A DNA stretch of 64,000 nucleotides from the NCBI RefSeq assembly GCF_029872055.1, contig NZ_JARXNQ010000005.1, positions 9,895-73,894 on the forward strand, read 5' to 3'. This document shows positions 1 through 7,080 of this stretch, piece by piece. Within the stretch, counting starts at the first letter, position 1, and every line of letters begins with the position of its first letter. The DNA is from Sulfurimonas sp. C5 (GTDB lineage: Bacteria > Campylobacterota > Campylobacteria > Campylobacterales > Sulfurimonadaceae). Made by a program: the position numbers and the translations under genes. The notes beneath the pieces were generated by a model, which did no database searches, was not told the DNA's origin, and saw only the letters and a program-made list of their open reading frames with translations.

Positions 1-1008
1 CTTAAAGAGGTAAGTGTTATCAACGTAGGTGATACAATTACAGATGCGAAAAACCCGGCAGCAGAACCTGTAGGTGACTATGAACCGGCAAAACCGTTTG
101 TCTTTGCCGGACTATATCCAATCGATACAGACAAATTCGAAGATCTTCGTGATGCACTCGACAAATTAAAGCTTAACGACTCTTCGCTATCGTATGAACC
201 GGAAACATCGGTAGCACTAGGTTTTGGATTCCGTGTAGGTTTCCTTGGTATGTTACATATGGAAGTAATTAAAGAGCGTTTAGAGCGTGAATATGGTCTA
301 GACCTAATTGCAACTGCACCGTCTGTTATTTATCATGTTTATATGACTGATGGTTCAAAAATTGAAGTACAAAACCCTTCAGAACTTCCACCGGTGCAAA
401 AGATTGATAAGATTGAAGAGCCTTATGTACGTGCAACGGTAATTACACCGAGTGAGTATCTAGGAAATATCATTACATTACTAGTTTCCAAACGTGGAAA
501 TCAGTCGAAAATGACTTATCTTAATGAAGACAGGGTTATGCTCGAATACGAGATTCCAATGAATGAGATCGTTGTAGATTTTTACGATACACTAAAATCG
601 ATCTCAAAAGGGTATGCTTCTTTTGACTATGAACCGCTTGATTTTAAAGTGGGTGACCTTGTGAAACTTGACATCAAAGTAGCTGGTGAAGCTGTTGATG
701 CATTGAGTGTTATAGTACCTCGTACGCAAGCACTTGCTCGTGGCCGTGCGCTTGTAAAGAACATGAAAGAGTTAATCCCTCGTCAACTTTTTGAAGTAGC
801 TGTTCAAGCTTCTTTAGGCTCTCAGATTATTGCACGTGAAACTGTAAAATCTATGGGGAAAAACGTAACTGCTAAATGTTACGGTGGGGATATCACACGT
901 AAACGTAAGCTTTTAGAAAAACAAAAAGCGGGTAAAAAACGTATGAAGTCTATCGGTAAAGTTCAGCTTCCGCAAGAAGCCTTTATGTCAGTTTTAAAAA
1001 TGGACTAA
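1..1008 (+). CDS. lepA: Elongation factor 4 (LepA), C-terminal part, cut by window edge
   Basis: This is the C-terminal 335 residues of LepA/EF-4, a ribosome-associated translational GTPase that acts on stalled or mis-translocated ribosomes. The frame is open from base 1, so the GTP-binding domain lies outside the window and the in-frame ATG at 250 is internal. Two LepA hallmarks are visible: [14 protein letters not shown] just before and at that ATG, and the family-specific C-terminal tail with [16 protein letters not shown] followed by [12 protein letters not shown]. The stop is one base from the ATG of the ComF-like gene, so the two are probably co-transcribed. The identification is firm; only the 5' end is missing. 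Confidence 0.97.
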   Translation, partial: LKEVSVINVGDTITDAKNPAAEPVGDYEPAKPFVFAGLYPIDTDKFEDLRDALDKLKLNDSSLSYEPETSVALGFGFRVGFLGMLHMEVIKERLEREYGLDLIATAPSVIYHVYMTDGSKIEVQNPSELPPVQKIDKIEEPYVRATVITPSEYLGNIITLLVSKRGNQSKMTYLNEDRVMLEYEIPMNEIVVDFYDTLKSISKGYASFDYEPLDFKVGDLVKLDIKVAGEAVDALSVIVPRTQALARGRALVKNMKELIPRQLFEVAVQASLGSQIIARETVKSMGKNVTAKCYGGDITRKRKLLEKQKAGKKRMKSIGKVQLPQEAFMSVLKMD

Positions 1009-1009
1009 C

Positions 1010-1573
1010 ATGCGCTGTATGATGTGTGAAAGGTTTTCTTTCTCACACATCTGCTCCTCCTGTCAAAATAACTTTTTACAACCCTCTTTATATAAAAGAA
1101 CTCTTCCTAATAATATTCAGCTTATCTCTTTTTATAAATATGATGAGATAAAAAAACTGCTTCATACAAAACATAGCGATCTTGGTTACCATATATATAA
1201 CATTCTGGCAAAACTCTCATTTGCAAAATTTGCCGATGAATTTCACACTGATGAGAAATTTTTCTCAATTGCAGTAGATGATCATGTTCGACACGGTTAT
1301 TCTCATACAGCCATTTTAAATAAACATCTTAAATCATACAATATTACACCTCTCTACAACCAATTACGTGCACAAAACCACTTAACTTATTCGGGAAAAT
1401 CCAAATATTTTCGCAGAACTAATCCTCGATCTTTTAAAAGCAATACAGGTGTAAAAGAAAATATTATACTCGTAGATGACATAGTCACTACAGGAACTAC
1501 ATTGAATGAAGCTATAGAAACTTTTGGAAAAGAGAGGGTATCTTTTTGTTTAAGTCTAGTCGATTTAAACTAA
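1010..1573 (+). CDS. ComF-like phosphoribosyltransferase-family protein
   Basis: A 187-residue protein. The N-terminus carries two CxxC pairs (C3/C6 and C15/C18), the zinc-ribbon layout of ComF proteins. A type I phosphoribosyltransferase PRPP loop, ILVDDIVTTGTT, lies at about residues 153-164. ComF homologues are linked to DNA uptake in competent bacteria, but many lack proven enzymatic activity, and the substrate cannot be read from sequence. At 187 residues it is slightly short for the family (often 190-240). It starts 2 bases after the lepA stop and has no convincing promoter of its own, so it probably rides on lepA transcription. A true nucleotide-salvage PRTase is less likely because of the Cys ribbon. 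Confidence 0.85.
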   Translation: MRCMMCERFSFSHICSSCQNNFLQPSLYKRTLPNNIQLISFYKYDEIKKLLHTKHSDLGYHIYNILAKLSFAKFADEFHTDEKFFSIAVDDHVRHGYSHTAILNKHLKSYNITPLYNQLRAQNHLTYSGKSKYFRRTNPRSFKSNTGVKENIILVDDIVTTGTTLNEAIETFGKERVSFCLSLVDLN

Positions 1574-1628
1574 AAAGTATTGATGAAAAAAGATCCACTC
1601 CTGTAATATCACTGTAATTAAAAAAAGT

Positions 1629-1634
1629 TATAAT
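1629..1634 (+). promoter_or_regulatory. -10 box TATAAT, leaderless-start candidate
   Basis: A perfect TATAAT ends 6 bases before the ATG at 1641. The usual start of transcription would therefore fall on or next to the A of the start codon. No Shine-Dalgarno sequence precedes the ATG, which fits a leaderless mRNA. A run of A lies upstream and no -35 box is evident, as is common for this phylum. Confidence 0.6.
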
Positions 1635-1640
1635 TGTTGC

Positions 1641-2108
1641 ATGTATAAGACAATATTATTAACTTTACTTCTAAATTGTTTTTTGTTTGCTAGTGATGTG
1701 GACCTTACGCAAAAGCTGTCCTATAATACACAAATACAGCTTGCTCACGCTATTCAAAAAGAGGCTATCGTCTATGGTTCTGGTCAACAAAAAGTCTATG
1801 TGTTTATCGATCCATGGTGCCGTTACTCTAGAAAATTTATTACTATGGTGTCAAGCAATAAAGAGATGCTTTCAAAATACCGTTATTATCTTTATCTCTA
1901 CGGTATTCCAAGATTACATTCCCAAAATGCAATAGCAGCTGTTTATAATGCTAAAAAACCTTTATCTACACTTTTAAATATTATGCTTCATGATGATAAA
2001 ACAGTTATGCCGCTTAATACAAATATACAAAATAAAATAAACACAATAGCAAATACAGCAAAAGAACTTCATGTCAACAAAAGACCATTTTTAATAATAG
2101 AGAAATAA
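1641..2108 (+). CDS. Exported thioredoxin-fold protein with single active-site Cys (WCRYS)
   Basis: A 155-residue protein with an N-terminal signal sequence (hydrophobic residues 4-17, ending about ASD). The core VYVFIDPWCRYSRKF (about 52-66) matches the DsbC/DsbG-like thioredoxin fold, but the active site is C60-R-Y-S63 instead of CxxC. A cis-Pro segment, KRPFLII, is near the C-terminus. Loss of the second Cys normally abolishes reductase/oxidase cycling and leaves a monothiol that can form mixed disulfides or act as a chaperone; that role is inference. Only 14 bases separate it from the RND exporter downstream, so the two probably form one transcription unit. A periplasmic location is inferred from the signal peptide. 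Confidence 0.75.
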   Translation: MYKTILLTLLLNCFLFASDVDLTQKLSYNTQIQLAHAIQKEAIVYGSGQQKVYVFIDPWCRYSRKFITMVSSNKEMLSKYRYYLYLYGIPRLHSQNAIAAVYNAKKPLSTLLNIMLHDDKTVMPLNTNIQNKINTIANTAKELHVNKRPFLIIEK

Positions 2109-2122
2109 ACTAAGGGACTTCA

Positions 2123-4216
2123 ATGTACTATAATACACCGAACATTCATAGATACCTCGACTTTATAGTCAAGTTTCGCAAATTCATCATTTTATTTTTT
2201 ATATTTTTAGCAACATTGAGTGCTACACTTTTTCAACCGAAATTTTTATCATCAGACGAATTGTTTTGGCTTAACAGTTCAAAAGAGTTGCAAAAAACGG
2301 AATCAAAAAATTTCACTACCTATATACAGTCAAAACTAATTGTAAAAATTGAAACACTTAACGATGAGACACTTAGCCTTTTACAAAAGCTTCATACAGA
2401 CTTGTCATCACTTAAAAATGTCAAAAAAGTCTCCTCTATTTTTAGTAATGATTTTATTGAAAACAGATATGATTCAAATAGTTCAAATATGCTTGTTGTT
2501 CTTAACGGTACAGAAGTAGATACTTTCAAATTAAAACAACTTCTTAAATCGGCACATAATGACTATTGTAATGTCGTAGATAAAGAGTTTTCAACATTCT
2601 ATTTCTATATAAGTGCGACAGAAAAACTAGATATCTCCGGCTTAAAAATTCCGGGTAAATATCAGTATATAGATTCTGTGGATGAGATCAAATGGAGTAT
2701 ATTATTTATTTATGCATTTATCTTTGCATCTGTTCTTTTACTTCTCTTTAGAGTATTATTTAGAAACTATATTGCAGCTTTTATTGCAATGTTTGTCATT
2801 ACTCTCTCTACTGTACTGACATTTACTACTATAATTATGCTCACGGGAATACATACTATCCATATTACTATGCCGTTTATTACAATCAGTATTGCATTAG
2901 TTGAATTTTTGTATTTTTATTATCGCTGGCATGTATCACAGTATAAAACAAATGTTTTTCATTCTTTGAGAAAAATGCTTAACAGAAGTATGATACCGGC
3001 AATGTGGACATCAGTACTTACGATCCTAGGTCTGGGAAGTTTGGTACTGATAGACTCAGACATTATTAAACTGCTGAGTCTTAGTGTAATTGTTTCATCT
3101 GTTATGAGTTATATATTAAATCTAACTCTGCTCCCTGCCCTTTTAAGCTACTTTACACTGAAGCACACACATGTACCATATGCAAAACTTGGATTTATGC
3201 TTTCATCGAATGAGCTTCACTACAATAGAAAGTTTTTATATACGTTTTTATCTATAACTTATTTACTTTTACTTGTCGGTGGTTTTTTGATCTATTCTAA
3301 AAGTCATAATTTTTTTGAACTTCATGTACAAAATGAACAGATTGAACTCAAGATACCATACGAACAAATAGATTTAAACCTCATCAATTCTCTAGACCAA
3401 TTCTCACAGGACATCCAAGAAAAATTTGAAGATGGTTTGGGAGACGTAGTCTCAGTAGTCACACTTATTAAAAACCTTAACGAAGCGAATACGCAAACAG
3501 ATACACTTGATGAAGAAGCTTTACTGCAAGCACTGTTTTATATTGACCTCTATAAACTCAATGACAAATATTTTGATGATAATTCTGTTAATCTTGTTAT
3601 TAACATATTCGATATCAATAAACTCGAATTGCTGGACTGGCTGGTTAACTATAAGGGAATTAATCTTTATTTTCTTGATCAAGATTCGCTTTTAAGTATT
3701 GCCAAATACAATCAGACAATTTTATTGGCTACTTCACTCTTTGCAGCACTGTTTTTAATTGGACTTGTTACAGGATGGATATTTAGATTAAAGACTATGA
3801 TATTTGTCGGTTTTAGCGTAAACCTCATCCCGATATTGTGGTTTGGAGTCCTAATTACCGTATTTGATATACCTCTGAGTTTAGAGATGCTCATAGCAAT
3901 GACTATCTCTTTAGGGCTTGCTTCGGATGCGACAATCCACTTTGCTTTTAAATACTTCCGTCTACGTTATTTCGGGCATTCACAAAAACATGCCCTCGAA
4001 AAAGTGTTTTTCTATGCAGGTATTCCGGTAATTATAGGTTCAATAGTACTGATCACTATTTTTGGTTCACTTTACTTTTCCCAAGTACAGTCTCTACAAC
4101 TCATCGGTTTATACAGTGCACTACTCATTACTCTTTCTTTACTGAGTGATCTCTTTATTCTTCCTGTAATGCTTTTATTTGTAGATAAGTATCACCAACT
4201 CAAACAAGCTCGTTAG
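2123..4216 (+). CDS. RND-superfamily (MMPL-type) exporter
   Basis: A 697-residue integral membrane protein with the duplicated RND layout: one helix (about 19-37), a large periplasmic loop (about 40-185), a five-helix bundle (about 188-345), then a second helix (about 370-390), loop and bundle (about 533-690). At about 700 residues it belongs with the short MMPL/predicted-exporter group rather than the 1000-residue multidrug HAE pumps. No adaptor (membrane fusion) or outer-membrane gene is adjacent. The GLASDATIHFAFKYF segment in the second half matches the conserved helix of the MMPL family. The substrate is unknown; lipids, hydrophobic compounds or small exported molecules are typical. It is paired with the preceding CRYS thioredoxin-fold gene. 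Its stop codon overlaps that of the convergent AsmA-like gene. Confidence 0.85.
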   Translation: MYYNTPNIHRYLDFIVKFRKFIILFFIFLATLSATLFQPKFLSSDELFWLNSSKELQKTESKNFTTYIQSKLIVKIETLNDETLSLLQKLHTDLSSLKNVKKVSSIFSNDFIENRYDSNSSNMLVVLNGTEVDTFKLKQLLKSAHNDYCNVVDKEFSTFYFYISATEKLDISGLKIPGKYQYIDSVDEIKWSILFIYAFIFASVLLLLFRVLFRNYIAAFIAMFVITLSTVLTFTTIIMLTGIHTIHITMPFITISIALVEFLYFYYRWHVSQYKTNVFHSLRKMLNRSMIPAMWTSVLTILGLGSLVLIDSDIIKLLSLSVIVSSVMSYILNLTLLPALLSYFTLKHTHVPYAKLGFMLSSNELHYNRKFLYTFLSITYLLLLVGGFLIYSKSHNFFELHVQNEQIELKIPYEQIDLNLINSLDQFSQDIQEKFEDGLGDVVSVVTLIKNLNEANTQTDTLDEEALLQALFYIDLYKLNDKYFDDNSVNLVINIFDINKLELLDWLVNYKGINLYFLDQDSLLSIAKYNQTILLATSLFAALFLIGLVTGWIFRLKTMIFVGFSVNLIPILWFGVLITVFDIPLSLEMLIAMTISLGLASDATIHFAFKYFRLRYFGHSQKHALEKVFFYAGIPVIIGSIVLITIFGSLYFSQVQSLQLIGLYSALLITLSLLSDLFILPVMLLFVDKYHQLKQAR

Positions 4217-4227
4217 AAGAGCTTGTT
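4203..4227. terminator. Bidirectional terminator hairpin over two overlapping stop codons
   Basis: A perfect 9-bp inverted repeat, AACAAGCTC (4203-4211) and GAGCTTGTT (4219-4227), has a 7-base loop. The loop holds the stop codons of both convergent genes (plus 4214-4216, minus 4213-4215). Neither flank has a strong T-tract, so termination efficiency is uncertain. Confidence 0.6.
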
Positions 4228-6225
4228 GAAGAGTTTATCCAGCTGTTTGTTTGCCTCTTTTTTGATAGCTTTGTTTGCTTCATCTTTAATGATTGCACTC
4301 GCATCCACTTTCACTTTAGGTGATTCAACATTACCTTGAAGCGTAACATAAATTGCTGGATTATTATTTGCAATAATTTTAATATTCGAATCAATATTTT
4401 TTGTTTTTGAGTTTAACTTTGTGTCTTTTGTATAGATAGAAGACGTGTTAGACTTTAAATCTAGAAGAGCCGTTATGTTTTCTTTTTTAATCACAGCGTT
4501 TGCATTTCCGACAAATTTTTGTTTATAGAGATCCACTTTTGCAAACTGTTTTGTCAAATCTAAGATCTGATTTGGCATAAACAATCCATCTTTTAGATCA
4601 GCATCAAATTTCCCGCTAGCTTGTGCCAGATTATATGTCACTTTAGCATCAATATTTGATTTGAACACTTTGGGATAGATCAGCATATCTAAAATATCCA
4701 AAGTCTGCATCTTATTTATGTAAGCGACAAAATCATCATTATGCAGTTTTGCATCTAATTTTCCACCTGCAAAATTACTTACTAGGGTAAAATCCAAATC
4801 TTTTGCTTTTTTCAATTCACCTGTAGCTACGATCGCACCTTTTAAATGTCTTTGAGTAACAAAAAAGAGCCTATCTAAATCATGAATAATAGCTTGATAA
4901 TCACTTGATATGGAACTCTCTTTTAGATCAAATCGTGCCTGCTTAATATCTAAGTTTGCCATATTTGACTTGAGTAGTACTTTAGTATCTATCTTTGTTC
5001 CTTTTAGTACAGTGTTTGTCTTAGCACTGAATGTAGTATACGGCATAAGTGATTTGAACTCATATGTCTTCGTAAGATATTTACTGTCAAGTACACCCTC
5101 TGTTATTGCCGTGTTTACATTACCTTGTAAGTTTTTCGGATCTAAACTACTCAAAGCTGCATCCAGATTAAATGTAGCATCTGCGTAATGGGGCTGTTTA
5201 ACCATATAAAGAAGTTTTTGCAGTTTTAAATGTTTTATAGCCAGTTTTACACTATCAGGCTGGAAGTTTTTAAGATCAGCTTGAAAAGCAGTTAAAGAAT
5301 CTGCAATATCACTCTTTCCGTCTATTACCATTTTTTCTTTTGAACCTTTTACCGTTCCGCTAAGATTGAGTGCACCTCTAATGTCTGCTTGAGTGAGAGG
5401 TTTTAAAACAGCAAGTTCTTGAACATTTAGAGCATACGTCGAGTCTATATTTAAAGGTTCCGGTACTACTTTTCCTTTAGAACCTATTTTTGCGAGGTTT
5501 GAATTAAGTAAGTAATTATAAATAAGATCATCACCCTGGAGCTTTGCATCGAGCTTCATTTTAAAAGCAGTTTCAGGAATTGTAAGTTGAAAGTCTTTTT
5601 TCATAACTTGTGTATTTAACTTTCCATTTGTAGTTAAGAGTTTTACATCTCCGTCAAGTTGATGCGGTTTGATATTTTTAAAATTCAGGTCAAGATCAAC
5701 CTGTGCACTTGCATACTGTTTTTGCCCTGCCATTGCAAGCAAAGTACTTAGATCTAAGTTATCAATCTTAGCGATGATTGAAGTAGGATTAAACTCCTGC
5801 AACTCTACATGATATCTTGTAGCACTCTTAGCAAGATCACTTTTTCCATCAATTGTAAGAAGTTTCGAGTTACCTACAACAGTCCCGTCTGTCAGAAATG
5901 AGCCTGAAAGTTTTGTTTGAGTCAGTGCTTCCAAAGATGCTAATTTATTCAGAACTACATTGTATTTGAGATCAAAAGACTGAGCAAATAGTGAATACTT
6001 TCCTTTTACAGATATACTATTGTCTTGATCGAGGAATAAAACAAAATCTATACTACTCATATTGAGTACAAATGTTTCTAACTTCACATCCTGTTTTGTT
6101 GCTTCTTTAATTTTCCCCTCTATAATAGGACCTACAATACCATTACCGAAACTTGTAAACGCTAAAACATAAATTCCTATAACCAATACGATCACTATCG
6201 CTGCAAACCACTTTAGAAACTTCAT
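4213..6225 (-). CDS. AsmA-like membrane-anchored repeat protein
   Basis: A 670-residue protein starting at the ATG at 6225, chosen because GGAG stands 5 bases upstream; a longer frame to 6285 has no ribosome binding site. An N-terminal helix (about 5-25) is followed by a long beta-rich periplasmic region. At least two copies of a unit of about 176 residues are visible, each with IDGKSD, an F-x-P-x-S step and a Y-A-(S/D)-A motif (units beginning near residues 125 and 301). This architecture fits the AsmA/TamB/YhdP group of periplasmic bridge-like proteins implicated in lipid transport or outer-membrane assembly. The family assignment is moderately sure; the exact function is unknown. The gene is divergent from grpE-dnaK and convergent with the RND exporter. 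Confidence 0.7.
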   Translation of the reverse strand: MKFLKWFAAIVIVLVIGIYVLAFTSFGNGIVGPIIEGKIKEATKQDVKLETFVLNMSSIDFVLFLDQDNSISVKGKYSLFAQSFDLKYNVVLNKLASLEALTQTKLSGSFLTDGTVVGNSKLLTIDGKSDLAKSATRYHVELQEFNPTSIIAKIDNLDLSTLLAMAGQKQYASAQVDLDLNFKNIKPHQLDGDVKLLTTNGKLNTQVMKKDFQLTIPETAFKMKLDAKLQGDDLIYNYLLNSNLAKIGSKGKVVPEPLNIDSTYALNVQELAVLKPLTQADIRGALNLSGTVKGSKEKMVIDGKSDIADSLTAFQADLKNFQPDSVKLAIKHLKLQKLLYMVKQPHYADATFNLDAALSSLDPKNLQGNVNTAITEGVLDSKYLTKTYEFKSLMPYTTFSAKTNTVLKGTKIDTKVLLKSNMANLDIKQARFDLKESSISSDYQAIIHDLDRLFFVTQRHLKGAIVATGELKKAKDLDFTLVSNFAGGKLDAKLHNDDFVAYINKMQTLDILDMLIYPKVFKSNIDAKVTYNLAQASGKFDADLKDGLFMPNQILDLTKQFAKVDLYKQKFVGNANAVIKKENITALLDLKSNTSSIYTKDTKLNSKTKNIDSNIKIIANNNPAIYVTLQGNVESPKVKVDASAIIKDEANKAIKKEANKQLDKLFNKLF

Positions 6226-6268
6226 AGTCACTCCAATTATTATAATTCTATAATGATACAAAAAAAAC

Positions 6269-6289
6269 TGAAATGAAAGAAACATTTCA
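6269..6289. repeat. 7-bp inverted repeat upstream of the AsmA-like gene
   Basis: TGAAATG (6269-6275) and CATTTCA (6283-6289) form perfect arms around a 7-base A-rich spacer. It lies 44 bases upstream of the AsmA-like start codon, close to where the minus-strand promoter should be. It could be an operator; no regulator is identifiable. Confidence 0.4.
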
Positions 6290-6291
6290 TA

Positions 6292-6312
6292 CTTGATATA
6301 AATAGACTCAAC
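6292..6312 (+). promoter_or_regulatory. HAIR-like HspR operator, distal copy
   Basis: The sequence is CTTGATA, 7 bases, ACTCAAC. The known HspR-associated inverted repeat (HAIR) is CTTGAGT-N7-ACTCAAG. The match is 5/7 plus 6/7 with exactly the right spacing. It lies between the AsmA-like gene and the grpE promoter, 49 bases from a second copy. HspR binding is inferred. Confidence 0.6.
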
Positions 6313-6340
6313 TTTATTTATAGATTGAAATTAAACTATA

Positions 6341-6361
6341 CTTGACATTATTACACTCAAT
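6341..6361 (+). promoter_or_regulatory. HAIR-like HspR operator overlapping the grpE -35 box
   Basis: The sequence is CTTGACA, 7 bases, ACTCAAT, matching HAIR at 5/7 and 6/7 positions with the exact 7-base spacer. Its left half contains the -35 hexamer TTGACA, so a bound repressor would block sigma-70 RNA polymerase. This predicts HspR-repressed, heat-inducible transcription of grpE-dnaK. Confidence 0.65.
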
Positions 6362-6370
6362 ATGTATAAT
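6342..6370 (+). promoter_or_regulatory. Perfect sigma-70 promoter of grpE-dnaK
   Basis: TTGACA (6342-6347), a 17-base spacer and TATAAT (6365-6370) match the sigma-70 consensus at every position. A perfect -35 is unusual in this phylum. An 11-bp perfect inverted repeat (6343-6353 and 6367-6377, 13-base spacer) spans both boxes and may be a further operator. Confidence 0.85.
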
Positions 6371-6406
6371 AATGTCATCTTTTGAGAAAAGGAGCGTAAA
6401 ACAGTT

Positions 6407-6958
6407 ATGTCTGAAGAAAAAAACGATATAAAAAATGAAGAGATTCAAGAAGATGTAGAAGTTACAAATGAAGAAGCTCAAGCAGATGAACAAGCTGTTG
6501 AGAATGAATTTGATCTTTTACAAAATGAACTAAATACACTAAAAGATAAATATGCACGTGTTCATGCTGATTTTGAAAACATCAAAAAAAGATTAGAACG
6601 TGAAAAGTATACTGCCGTTGAATATGCAAATGAAAAATTTGCAAAAGATATGGTTCCTGTAATCGACTCGTTAGAGGGAGCTTTAAAGTCTGTTGCAACA
6701 GATGCAGATAAAGCAGAATTATTCGATAAATTAAAAGAGGGGATTGAATTAACATATAAACAATTTTTGACTTCCCTTGAAAAACACGGTGTAACAATGG
6801 TATCACATGATGAACCTTTTGATCCGAATATCCATAATGCTATCCAAAGTGTTGATAGTGAAGATGTAGAAAGTGGACAAATTGTTCAAACTTTCCAAAC
6901 AGGATATAAATATAAAGAAAGACCATTACGTGAAGCAATGGTTGTAGTGGCAAACTAA
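6407..6958 (+). CDS. grpE: GrpE nucleotide exchange factor
   Basis: A 183-residue GrpE, the cytoplasmic co-chaperone that releases ADP from DnaK. An acidic, disordered N-terminus (about 1-30) leads into a long coiled coil with DFENIKKRLEREK (about 55-68). The beta domain carries HDEPFDPNIHNAIQ and ends with RPLREAMVVVAN, both typical of the family. AAGGAG stands 12 bases before the ATG, a long but plausible spacing. hrcA, often next to grpE in this phylum, is absent here. Transcription is predicted from the perfect promoter at 6342-6370 under HAIR-like control. dnaK follows after 122 bases, so the two are probably co-expressed. Confidence 0.96.
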   Translation: MSEEKNDIKNEEIQEDVEVTNEEAQADEQAVENEFDLLQNELNTLKDKYARVHADFENIKKRLEREKYTAVEYANEKFAKDMVPVIDSLEGALKSVATDADKAELFDKLKEGIELTYKQFLTSLEKHGVTMVSHDEPFDPNIHNAIQSVDSEDVESGQIVQTFQTGYKYKERPLREAMVVVAN

Positions 6959-6970
6959 AAATTGTCACTA

Positions 6971-6986
6971 TGCAACTAAAGTTGCA
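6971..6986 (+). repeat. Short palindrome between grpE and dnaK
   Basis: TGCAACT and AGTTGCA are perfect 7-bp arms with a 2-base centre, 12 bases after the grpE stop. No T-tract follows, so it is not a classical terminator. It may be a transcript-processing hairpin or a protein site. Confidence 0.35.
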
Positions 6987-7080
6987 AAACGAATTTTTGA
7001 AAGATCGTACAATATCGATGTTTTAAAAAAACTAAATAAATTTTAACAAGTAAAAAAAGAAATACATAAAAGGAAAAAAA

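Noticed and set aside
6226-6285. N-terminal extension of the AsmA-like protein to 6285
   Set aside because: GGAG is placed for the ATG at 6225, and the extension has no ribosome binding site.
6344-6376. CIRCE element for HrcA at grpE
   Set aside because: TTACACTC resembles one half-site, but no matching right half exists at the 9-base spacing; the HAIR-like pattern fits much better.
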